DNA from: Acidimicrobiales bacterium
GTDB taxonomy: Bacteria > Actinomycetota > Acidimicrobiia > Acidimicrobiales > Aldehydirespiratoraceae
Length of the DNA stretch: 64,000 nt
Direction of reading: 5' to 3'
NCBI GenBank assembly: GCA_029263175.1
Contig: JAJCXZ010000084.1
Span: 16,731-80,730 of the forward strand
Positions 16,610-26,300 of the stretch are shown in pieces (position 1 is the first letter of the stretch; every line of letters begins with the position of its first letter). A program made the position numbers and the translations under genes. The notes beneath the pieces are model-generated. The model saw nothing but the letters and a program-made list of their open reading frames with translations, ran no database searches and was not told where the DNA came from.

Positions 16610-17152
16610 ATGGTCCAGACTGGTCAGATGCAGTTGCATCGATTTTCCCCCCTCCTGCTCGTATTCACCCTGATGCTGTCGGCCTGTAGCGGCGACAGTG
16701 ATGACGATTCGACGCCATCCACCGATGATCAGATCCAAGACGATGGCTTCGCTCCGTCCGATGAGGTCGAGCTCGACGAAGACGCCGACGACGAAGAGGG
16801 CACCGAGGATGATGGAGGCACCGACGCCGACGACGGTGGTGACGAGGCGATAGAAGATGACGGAGACGGCATCGACGAAGCCGGCATCGACCTCGACCCC
16901 GTCGCGGTAACCGCTGCCATTACCGAGATGGTCGACGACGCCAACGCTGATGGCGATGTGACCGGCGATGAGATCAGTGAGATCCTCATGGTCGCTTCTG
17001 ATACGCCGGAGTCCCAAGCCGACTGCGAAGGCGCGATTCTCGCCGAGCTCGGCGTCACTGATCCCACCGACCTCGATCAGCTCCGCGAAGCAGCGGCGGC
17101 AATGACCGAAGACCAACGTGCCGCGCTCACGGTCTGCATCGCTGGCGGGTAA
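16610..17152 (+). CDS. Acidic lipoprotein
   Basis: A 180-residue lipoprotein with a hydrophobic segment and lipobox LMLSAC followed by a 75-residue Asp/Glu-rich linker (many DDD/EDD runs). The C-terminal 70 residues form a compact helical domain with two Cys about 45 residues apart (SQADCEGAIL and ALTVCIAGG), probably a disulfide outside the cell. Several starts are possible (GTG 16601, ATG 16610, ATG 16628); all give the same mature protein. Function unknown. It is just upstream of promoter P5 but lacks the P-type promoter itself. Confidence 0.65.
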   Translation: MVQTGQMQLHRFSPLLLVFTLMLSACSGDSDDDSTPSTDDQIQDDGFAPSDEVELDEDADDEEGTEDDGGTDADDGGDEAIEDDGDGIDEAGIDLDPVAVTAAITEMVDDANADGDVTGDEISEILMVASDTPESQADCEGAILAELGVTDPTDLDQLREAAAAMTEDQRAALTVCIAGG

Positions 17153-17168
17153 ACCGGGGTCCTGGGGC

Positions 17169-17197
17169 CCAAACCTCACAAGGTCGCGGCGTCGTGT
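17169..17197 (+). promoter_or_regulatory. ECF-type promoter P5 (sigma factor gene, autoregulatory)
   Basis: CCAAACC (17169-17175), 17 nt, CGTGT (17193-17197). It precedes the ECF sigma gene, as expected for a sigma factor that transcribes its own operon. Confidence 0.82.
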
Positions 17198-17332
17198 ACA
17201 GACGTGCAGACAGTTCCGCTCCTCGACTTCGCAACCGGCGCAACGCCGGGTAGCTTCGTCTTGCGTCCCCTGTCCATGACTGTTGCCTGGAATGCCGAGT
17301 CGTTGTCCGCCAGCCCCAGGAGTGCCGTCCGC

Positions 17333-17812
17333 GTGACCGACGACGCCGAGTTCGAAGCCTTCTTCGTCGAGAGCTATGGCGGGCTCCACCGCACCCTCAC
17401 GGTGATCATCGGCGACGCCGAGTTGGCTGCCGACGCACTGCAAGATGCCTACCAGCGGGCATACGTCCGCTGGAAGAAGATTCGGCGCTACGACGCGCCG
17501 GCCGCTTGGGTTCGCCACGTCGCCATCAATCGCAGTCGTGATCTGATCCGTTCCAACGACCGGAGACTCCGCAACGAAGAACGCGCGGCAGCTCCCGATG
17601 TCGTCGTTGACCAACACCGCGATGATTCGCTGCTCGGTCTGTTGCGGCCGCTTCCTGAGCGGCAGCGCACCGCGATGGCGTTGCACTACCTCGAAGACCT
17701 CTCCGTCGAGCAGGTCGCCGACGAAATGGGCATCAGTAGTGGTGCCGTCAAATACCACTTGAACCAGGGCCGCGAGAAGATCCGGCCAATTCTCGAGAAT
17801 AGAGAAACGTGA
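17333..17812 (+). CDS. ECF-family RNA polymerase sigma factor
   Basis: A 159-residue sigma factor. Region 2 runs from FEAFFVESYGGLH to about residue 85, with DALQDAYQRAYVRWKKI as the -10 recognition part; region 4 (LPERQRTAMALHYLEDLSVE, VADEMGISSGAVKYHLNQGR) reads the -35. It resembles the SigE-like ECF groups common in Actinobacteria. The GTG has AGGAG 10 nt upstream; longer forms start at ATG 17276 or at GTG 17204, which would be leaderless from P5. The gene overlaps the next one, the usual sigma/anti-sigma layout, and is preceded by P5, so it most likely drives P1-P5. Confidence 0.88.
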   Translation: MTDDAEFEAFFVESYGGLHRTLTVIIGDAELAADALQDAYQRAYVRWKKIRRYDAPAAWVRHVAINRSRDLIRSNDRRLRNEERAAAPDVVVDQHRDDSLLGLLRPLPERQRTAMALHYLEDLSVEQVADEMGISSGAVKYHLNQGREKIRPILENRET

Positions 17813-18606
17813 TGTCTCACGATCCGCTTCGCGGCGCTTTCGAGCGTCTGGCGCCCCCGCAGGTCTCCCCTGCTGAGGCCCGCGATCGACTCGGCGCACT
17901 GACGCCCGGGTTCCGCACCGCTCGCCGCAACCATCGCATCCGCACCGGCATCGCCGGCGTCACTGCAGCTGTCGCGCTGGCCGTCGGTGGCCCTGTCGCG
18001 ATTGCCGCGATTGCTCCGGGCTCCCCTACTCCCGCGGTCGATTTCGCGTCGCCGGATGCCGGCACTGGCATCGAGGTCGTCGAGGATGAGTCCATCGATA
18101 CTGAGACGAGCAGTAGCGCCGAAGATGCACCCGACGGCGCCACCGACACGCTCGCCCCGAGCGCCGAGACTTCCGGCGATGGCGAAGCGACCGGTCACGA
18201 GAGCGGAGCACTTGGTCAAGACCGGGAGAGCGACGACGACCCTGTCGGTCACGACGCCGGGGATGATGATGACGATTCATCCGACGAGTCTGACTCCAGC
18301 CACTCAGACGACGATGAAGACGACGACTCCGACTCCAACGATGACGACGAGGAGTCCCCCGCCCACAGCGAGGCCTACGTCGAAGGTGTCACCTATCCCC
18401 ACGCTCTCGAGGGTGTGGGCACCCTGAGCGTGCGTGTCATCGACGGTGCGCTCCAACTGGTCGAGGCCACGGCCGAGGGTGACCTCGAGGTCGAGGTTCG
18501 TGAACGAGACGACGAGATCCGGGCGACCTTCTCCTCGGAGTCCACCGATGAGCGGCGTATCGAAGTCGAGCTCGAAGACGGCGAGCTTCGCTGGAAGACC
18601 GAGTAG
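17812..18606 (+). CDS. Membrane partner of the ECF sigma factor (putative anti-sigma)
   Basis: A 264-residue single-pass protein: a cytoplasmic N-terminus of about 40 residues (HDPLRGAFERLAPPQVSPAE), one membrane helix near 45-68, a long Asp/Ser-rich linker and a small C-terminal beta domain (GTLSVRVIDGALQLVE; RRIEVELEDGELRWKTE). No zinc HxxxCxxC anti-sigma motif is present, so it would be an atypical anti-sigma. The ATG overlaps the sigma stop. Its outer domain resembles that of the 10814-11434 protein, which hints at a common ligand or partner. Confidence 0.65.
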   Translation: MSHDPLRGAFERLAPPQVSPAEARDRLGALTPGFRTARRNHRIRTGIAGVTAAVALAVGGPVAIAAIAPGSPTPAVDFASPDAGTGIEVVEDESIDTETSSSAEDAPDGATDTLAPSAETSGDGEATGHESGALGQDRESDDDPVGHDAGDDDDDSSDESDSSHSDDDEDDDSDSNDDDEESPAHSEAYVEGVTYPHALEGVGTLSVRVIDGALQLVEATAEGDLEVEVRERDDEIRATFSSESTDERRIEVELEDGELRWKTE

Positions 18607-20121
18607 TCAGTCGGTCGACGTATTCGGGTCGCCCACCAGCACCTGAAGATCGGTGAGCAGATCCGCGGTGCTGAATGGCTTCTGGCGCACGCTCGACGGG
18701 TGCTTTGAGATCCAGTGATCGAAGCTCACCTGTTCGTGGCCGCTGATGAGCAGCACTGGAAGGTCGGGCGAGATCTCTGTGAGTCGCCGGGCGAGGTCGA
18801 CCCCGGTGCGTCCCGGCATCACAACGTCGCTGACCACGGCATCGAACATGTGCGGCGCTGTCGTGAACGCTCGATAGGCGGAATCGCCATCGCTGGCGCA
18901 TGTGACCTGATGTCCGGCGGCGCGCAGAGACTCAGCGAGATTTTCACGGAAGAAGTGGTCATCGTCGGCCAGAAGAATCCGCAGCGCGTGACGCCGGCCG
19001 ACGTGCCGTGGCCCGGTCGGTTTGGTGGCTCCACCGGTCTCTTCGCTGACGCTGACAACGGGGAGGCGGAGGCGAACCAGCGTTCCTTCGCCGACCGTGC
19101 TTTCCACCTTCACGCTGCCGTTGACGTCCGCGATCAGCTCGCGAACGGCGTAGAGCCCGAGCCCGCTGCCCGCGCCCTCTGCCTTGGTACTGAAGTACGG
19201 CTCGAAGACACGTTCCAGATTGTCGGCGTCGATGCCGTTACCGGTGTCGCCGACGGTGAGGTCCACCATGCCGTCCTGGACGGCCACCCGGATCGAGACG
19301 ACTCCGCCGGTCGGCGGCATGGCGTCGACGGCGTTCGAGACCAGGTTCGCAAGGATCTGCTCGAGCCGAAGGCGGGGAAGGGCCACGATGGCTTCGACAT
19401 CTGTGCCACTGATCAGCAGCTGGCATCGTTTCCCGGAGAGGCGCCGGAGGAGCGACTCCATGTCCTCGAGGGCGGTGCCGACGGCGGCACCCGGTTGCGG
19501 GGTGAGGTTGTTGACCATGCGAGCCGATGCCAGCAGGTCGCTGAGGATGAGGCCCGCCTGCTCGGTGTAGCCACCGATTTCGGCAGACGTCGAAGCCACG
19601 TATTCGGCGTCATCGGCACGATCTTCCATCGCCTCTGCAGCAATCTGCATACCGGCGAGGATGTTGTTGACGTCGTGGACCACGGCGGTGTTGAGCCGGT
19701 TCGTGACCTGGAGCCGCTGACTCATCATCAGCTGGTCCTGGAGTTCGCGTCGGGCGGCTCGGTGCAAGGCTTCGATCGTGTGACCCTGCTCGCTGATCTC
19801 CTCTGTCAGACGAAGGCGACGCGATGACGTGAGATAGACGACGCCGACGATTGCGCCGAGCACCGGCAGCTCGTAGAGCTCGTCGGTCGGGATCTTCTCG
19901 TCGTTCCACGCGATCAGCAAGGCCGTGACGAGCGACGTCCCGACAGGGATTGCACGAGCCATGAGCGGCACGAGACGAAGCCGAAATGCGGTGATGACGA
20001 GGAGCAGGAAGATGAAGTGGAACCAGGCCACCTTCTCCTCGGAGACGAACAGGGCGACGCTCGAGGTAACCAGGACCGCGTCCAACGTGGCCTGCTGCAC
20101 GTCTAGCTCTCGAAGGCTCAT
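18607..20121 (-). CDS. Hybrid histidine kinase with C-terminal receiver
   Basis: A 504-residue membrane kinase: four predicted helices in residues about 10-100, a dimerisation helix with phospho-acceptor H149 in VVHDVNN, ATPase domain with N-box VSNAVDAMPP (261-270), DTGNGID (292-298) and GSGLGL (319-324), then a receiver with phospho-acceptor D432 in SDVVMPG and QKPFS as the lysine site. The sensory part is only the membrane bundle. It ends directly against the anti-sigma gene stop with no gap. Its output partner is unknown; the response regulator at 15683 is the closest. Confidence 0.9.
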   Translation of the reverse strand: MSLRELDVQQATLDAVLVTSSVALFVSEEKVAWFHFIFLLLVITAFRLRLVPLMARAIPVGTSLVTALLIAWNDEKIPTDELYELPVLGAIVGVVYLTSSRRLRLTEEISEQGHTIEALHRAARRELQDQLMMSQRLQVTNRLNTAVVHDVNNILAGMQIAAEAMEDRADDAEYVASTSAEIGGYTEQAGLILSDLLASARMVNNLTPQPGAAVGTALEDMESLLRRLSGKRCQLLISGTDVEAIVALPRLRLEQILANLVSNAVDAMPPTGGVVSIRVAVQDGMVDLTVGDTGNGIDADNLERVFEPYFSTKAEGAGSGLGLYAVRELIADVNGSVKVESTVGEGTLVRLRLPVVSVSEETGGATKPTGPRHVGRRHALRILLADDDHFFRENLAESLRAAGHQVTCASDGDSAYRAFTTAPHMFDAVVSDVVMPGRTGVDLARRLTEISPDLPVLLISGHEQVSFDHWISKHPSSVRQKPFSTADLLTDLQVLVGDPNTSTD

Positions 20122-20299
20122 CGCCGGATCCCCGCTGCCGTTGCCGGTTGTCTAGATCATGTCAGGTCCCGTGGCCGACGCAATCGGACATTTGGCCTAC
20201 AAGGTCCGAAATGTTGTGACTTCGTTGTGAAACCTCTGATTGCCGGATGGGAACCGTCGACCATTCTCTGATTCTGAATAGCGGAGGAATGTGCTGACT

Positions 20300-20331
20300 C
20301 CCACCCTGTAGATGCGGTCACCGCGGGTGGG
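20300..20331 (+). promoter_or_regulatory. Structured element upstream of the giant secreted-protein gene
   Basis: CCCACCC (20300-20306) pairs with GGGTGGG (20325-20331), and the loop holds GCGG-TCA-CCGC, giving one compound hairpin 60 nt before the start codon. It may be a leader structure or the end of an upstream transcript. The rest of 20122-20391 shows nothing else I can support. Confidence 0.4.
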
Positions 20332-20391
20332 ACGAGCAAATGGTGAGCCCGGCCCTCAAACCTTTTACGGACGACAATTAGGAGCCGGGCG

Positions 20392-23300
20392 ATGACTACC
20401 GCAACAAGCGGGCTCGACGACAACCCATCCACGCCAGCACGCCGTCGAGGACGGCGCCGTCGCCAGTTGTTCGGCGCGGCGCTGGCTGTCGCAACGGCTG
20501 CGGCGGCAACTGTCATTGCCGTGGGCGGCGATGTCGACAGCGCCGAGGCGCAGTTCGGCGCAACGCCACCTCCGGCGACGAGCACGCTGTGCGAGACACT
20601 CACGCCGGACGAGGCCTCGGCGGACCCGGCGATGGACTGGGCCAACAAGGTCAACGTCAGCATCCCGCTGATGACCATCGACGGTGATTCGCAATCACCC
20701 ACTCGTGGCGACGCCACTTCCTACACCGGCGATTTCACCTACGTGATCGTGCTCGACAACACCGGCGACCCGTTCGATCCGGACATCGACAATCACCCCT
20801 CCTACCACCCGATGGCCTCGAGCACGCCCGTTGTGCTCACCGGTACCGGCAGTGGTGACACGTTGAGTGTCGAACTCCCGCCCGGCTGTCGCTACATCGC
20901 GTCGGTCCGTGCCCCCGGCCACGATCTCGGCGGCGCCTGGATCCGCATCGAGAGCTTCGCGGACGGCAGCACGGTCGACGCCACCGCGGCGGTCAACATG
21001 ATCACCAACGAGTCTCTCCCCCTCGCACAGGTTGTGGTTCGTGCCTTCCACGACTTCGCGCAGCCGAATGCTCAGTTCGACATCGGCGAGTACGGCTTGC
21101 CCGACTTCGACATCATCCTCAACGATGGCGGCGAGCGTGCCATCGACTACTTCGGCAACCCGCTTTGCACGGAGTACGACGTCAGCGGGGGTGACCCCAC
21201 CAAGCTCGATGCCGCTGACCTCGACGGCGACGGCGTCCCGCTCATCAGCCTCGGTGGAGGCAACTGCCTCACCGATGCAGACGGCTTCCTGACGATCAAG
21301 TACATCCCGGCCGGTTGGTACGAGATTCAGATGATTCCGCCGGACAACTCCGACTGGGTCCAGACCACCACGATCGAGGGCACGCAGGTCATCGAAGCAT
21401 GGCTGCTCCCCGGTGACGCCGGCCTCGGTGGCGAGTTCATCGGCGACCTCGGCGGTGGCACCTTCCAAGCCTTCGGCTTCGCATCCCCGACAGCGCACCC
21501 TGATGGCAACATCGACTACCAGTACCCCTACACACCCGCCGCGACCGGTGGCGACGTGACCGGTTGTGCGTACAACGGTCAGATCTACCCCAGCGCCTCC
21601 GGCGTGGAGACCGTCGTGCAAAACGGCAGTGATAACGCCGACGGGTCCGCTCAGCCGCTGTTCGACTCCTACGTCGCGATTTCCGACGTCGGTGTCCACG
21701 ACTCCCAGATCGACATGGTTGCCACCGATGACTCCGGCTGCTTCCGTTTCGACGACGTGCCCCAGGGCACCTACCAGCTCACCATTTGGGACTACGAGCT
21801 GCGCTACATCATCGGCTTCTACAACGTCACCGTCGCCGCCACGACGGTCGACCCCGGCGGCGACGATCAGGGTCTCGCCAACGGTGAGGTTGCCATGGGC
21901 GACCTGTTCGTCCTCCGTTGGTTCGGTTGGTCCTCCGGCTACGTCTTCTACGACTCCGGTTTCACTGCCGACGGCCGACCAATCGACTACAGCCTGCTGC
22001 TCAACAAGAAGGACGGCTCGACCCATCCGGCCGCCAACGGCGTTCGTGACTGTCTCGGTCAGGGCAGCGCTGGCTTTGTCTACGACGACGCCCCGGCCGC
22101 CGACTGTGAAGCCGGCATCCCGGAGCAGGAAGTCCTGGTCCGTGACCGCGACGGTTCGATCGCCAAGGCCGCCATCACCGATGGCAACGGCTACTACGAG
22201 ATCGACGACATCTGGGGCCCGATGTTCAAGATGCAGGTCATCGAGGTCGGCGCCGGTGCGCTCGACTTCACTGGCCACTCGGTTCACGACCAGTTCGACC
22301 GCAACGCCGTCAACACCCAGGGCAACTGCACCGCAACCGACCTTGCGAACCTTGATGGCTCTGGCCCGGTCGGCGAGTCCTGCCTCCCCGCTGAATTCGG
22401 CGGCGGACTCCTGCTCGGCAGTGTCTTCCAGCAGGGCAAGCGCAACGAGATCGACTTCGGCAAGCTCAGCTATATCGACCCGAACTCGCCCAACGGTTTG
22501 TTCGGGAGCGGCGACGGCCACGGCGGTATCGCCGGTGGCGTCATCAACTCCGTCACCCGCGCCGAATGGGCCGCCAGCAAGCAGGGCGCAGAAGACAACG
22601 AGCCCGGCGTCCCCGGTGTTGGTGTCACCCTCTACCAGCTCGGTGGGCCCTTGGGTTGTGCGGATGCGGACAACCCGGACTGCTACTACGATGAGGTCGA
22701 CCACGTTGAGACCGACGCCTACCAGCATCCCGGCATCGCCCGCAACGGCCAGACCTGCACCATCCCCACGGCTGACGGCACTGACTTCCAGGCCGTGAAC
22801 CCGACGTTCGGCCCGATCGGCGACAACTGCACCGCCACGTGGCTGCTCGGCGCCCACACCAAGGACGCAGCATGGGACGGCGGCTTCGCCTTCTCCGGCT
22901 TCGCGCCGGGCTTCTATGTGGTGGAAGTCGAGCTCCCCTACGGCTATCAGGTCGTCAAGGAGAACGACATGAACACCGGTGAGGGCAACACGTTTGTCCC
23001 CGCCGTTCCGCCGGCGGGTTGTGTCGGTGTCTCGCACTACCCCCAGGTCAACGCGGAGTACGCCAGCCCGTTCGACGCCTTCGACGACGGCACACCTGCA
23101 GCAGATGACGGCTCGATCTACAACGGTGGGGCCACCAGCAACCTGTGTGACCGCAAGCTCGTTCGTGTCCAGCCCTTCCGCAACGCCGGCGTTGAGTTCC
23201 AGCTCATGACCAACGACGGGCTGCGCCCGTTCATCTCGAACGACACGGGTGGCACACCGCTCGACTCCGAGCTCATCCCCAACCAGGCATGGCGATCAGA

Positions 23301-26300
23301 CCAGACCGTCCCCATGCCCGGTCGCTTCCAGGGCCTCGTGCTCAACGACTTGAACATGACGGCCAACCAGAACTCGCTGACCTTCGGCGAGCAGCAGGGC
23401 GTCCCCGGTGTCCCGGTCGGCATCTACGACTCGGCCGGCACGTTGCTCCACACGGTGTGGACCGATGAGAACGGTCAGTACGAAGTGCTGGTGCCCTCCA
23501 CGTTCACCATCAACCGGGCCACCCCCGGTGGTGTGGGCCCCCGCATGTACCTCGTCGTGGTCAACGATCCCGGCCCGCTGGGCAACAACTGGGGCTACGA
23601 CCCGAGCTTCATCACCAACCCCAACACGCTCAACATCACGCCCGGCAAGATGACAAAGGCCGACACGCCGCTGCTTTCGCAGGCCGCCGGTCCTTGCTCA
23701 CTGCCGACCGGTACCCCGCAGCTCATGCAGGTCGACCGTGTCTACAACGATGGCTCCGACCTTCAGATCAGCGGTCTCAACCTGGCTGGCTCGAGCGTCA
23801 TGTTCACGCCGCTCACCGCCAGTGGCGAACTCGATGCGGGTGTTGCCGTTGATGCCACCGCGAGCAGCTCGGTGCAGGCCAACGTGCCAAGCCCTGAGGA
23901 TGCAGGAAGTGTGTACGACATCGTCACGGTGAACTGGACCGGATTCCTCGACGGCCTTGCTGCGGGTCCCTACCAGGTCAGCTTCGATGACGGCACCCTG
24001 CTCGGCACCTCGCCTCGCAACGGCATCACCTACCACGTGCTCGGCACTGGCTACGACCTCGACGTCTGGCCTGTTCCTGCTCCGGCCGACGCCGACGATC
24101 CGGTCATCCAGACTGCCGTCGACGCCGCGATCGCCGATGTCACCGACGTTGATGGTGACCTCGTGATCGTGCCGCCCGGTAGCTACCGCGAGTCTGTTGT
24201 GGTCCACGACGATGTCGTCCTGCAGGGTTACGGCCCCGGTGGCATCATCGGGGTGCGCACCGAACTCGGTCCGATCAACTTCGTGGAGACGCCCTATGCG
24301 TTCCTCACCGGCTCGATCGTCTCACCGTTCGGTGCTCTGCTCGACGAGCGCATGTTCACCGACTGGGAAGCCACCGTTGCCGCCACTGGCGGCTGGGATG
24401 GCAACCAGGGTGTCGAGGTCGGCCCGGCGTTCCAGTACCTGCTGACGACTGGCGACATCACTTCCGGCGAACACCTGCAGCTTGATGGCTTCGGCATCAC
24501 CAGCGTTCGTGCCCGTCATGGCTCGATCCATGTCAATGGCAATGCCACTGGCTTGATCGTGTCCAACAACGGGGTCGAGGCCAACAACGCCAGCAAGGGT
24601 GGCGCTGCTGTCAACCTCGGTGTCACCAGCGTCGACTACTACGAGCCGACCCCGGGCACCGGCACCTTCAGCCGGGTCAACGGTCGGATCACCCCGACCG
24701 CTGGGGGCGATTTCACGCCGGCCACGGCTCGTGTCGACAACAACAACGACAACATCGTCATCCGTGACAACCGCCTGCTCCACAACGGTGGTGTGTCGGG
24801 TGCCGGTGGCATGGCGATCTTCAACGGTGCCGACAACTACAAGGTCATCGAGAACGACATCTGCGGCAACTACAGCGCTGAGTACGGCGGTGGCATCAGC
24901 CACTTCGGTGAAAGCGACGGCGGCCGCATCGCCGACAACGCCATCCAGAACAACGCGGCGTTCGACGAGGGTGGCGCAATCCTCCTCGGTAGCGAGATCG
25001 GCTTCCTCGGCGACCCCGTGGGCCCCGGTACCGGCGACGTGACCGTTGATTCGAACCAGATCCTCTACAACCTGTCGGGCGACGACGGTGGCGGCATCAT
25101 GGCGCTCCACCCGGGTGGCTTTGCGTTGACGATCGAGAACAACGTGATTGCGAACAATGTGGCGACGGACATCGGTGGTGGTATCCACCTCTTCGACGCC
25201 CTCAACGCCACGATCGTTCACAACACGATTGCCAACAACGTCTCGGCCAATGCAGCGGTCGACTCGGGCGGCTTCGTCTGTGTCGGAGAAGTCAGGGTTG
25301 TGAGCGGTGGTACCAACACCTGTCCTCGAGCCGGTGGTCTCACCACGCAGCCCAACTCCACCAGCCCGCTTACCGGCCCCTCCGTGGTGCACAGCGACCC
25401 GACGCTGCTGAACAACGTCTTCTGGAACAACGTTTCGGGAGTTGTGTTCAACAACGGTACGGAGGGCGACGAACCGGGCCCGGTGCAGATCTTCATCGAC
25501 GATGAACAGTTCTTCCCGATCCCAGACCTGGGGGTCTACAACGGCACCGAGGACCTTGGTGCCACGTTCGGGATCGAAATGAACCCGGACTTCTCGACGC
25601 TGACGCTGCCGTATGGTGCTGGCACCAACAACACGGTCGGTGATCCACAGTTTGTGGCTGACCTGCCCATCAATGTCCAGAGCACACCTGCTCCGGCCCT
25701 TGGCATGCAGGGTCAGATCACGATGGTCTACCCGGGCACGACGCCGATCGAAGCAGGCGACTATCACCTCGCCAGCGGAGGCTCGCCTGCCGCTGATCGC
25801 GGTGACTTCCTCGTCCCTGCGGTTCTCGTGGACATCGACGACGGTGGCCGCCCGGTGTTCGGCGCTCCCACGGACCGCCCTGACGCCGGTTCGGACGAGG
25901 TCGGTGTGGCCGAGGTGTTCGCTCTGATGTACTTCAGCACCACTCGCAACGCCGGATCTGCAGTCAGCGGCTTCAGCGACAGCAACGTCACCGCCTGGTG
26001 GCCGGCCGGTCTGTCGGTCGGCCTCGATGTCGAGGCTCTCGGGGTCAGCGCGATCAGCGGCAACGACGCCGCCGACATCGACGCACTCCACGTCCTCGAC
26101 GCCGACACGTTCCTCATGAGCTTCCTGGGGAACAACGTGAGCGTGCCAGGTGTTGGCACGGTGCACGACGAGGATGTGGTGCGCTTCGACGCTGCTGCTG
26201 AACTCGCCGTCCCAGGCACCGGTTGGACCCTCGAGATCGATGGCTCCGCCATCGGGCTCAACGGCGGTGCCGCAGATATCGATGCTCTGCACATGCTGCC

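Noticed and set aside
20357..20384. Sixth ECF-type promoter before the giant gene
   Set aside because: CAAACC is present but is preceded by T, not C, and the -10 position reads AGGAG (the ribosome-binding site) instead of CGTGT.
20695..26292. Long minus-strand open frames opposite the giant secreted-protein gene
   Set aside because: They are products of the high GC content and codon bias of the plus-strand gene; they have no ribosome site, no domains and unnatural composition.
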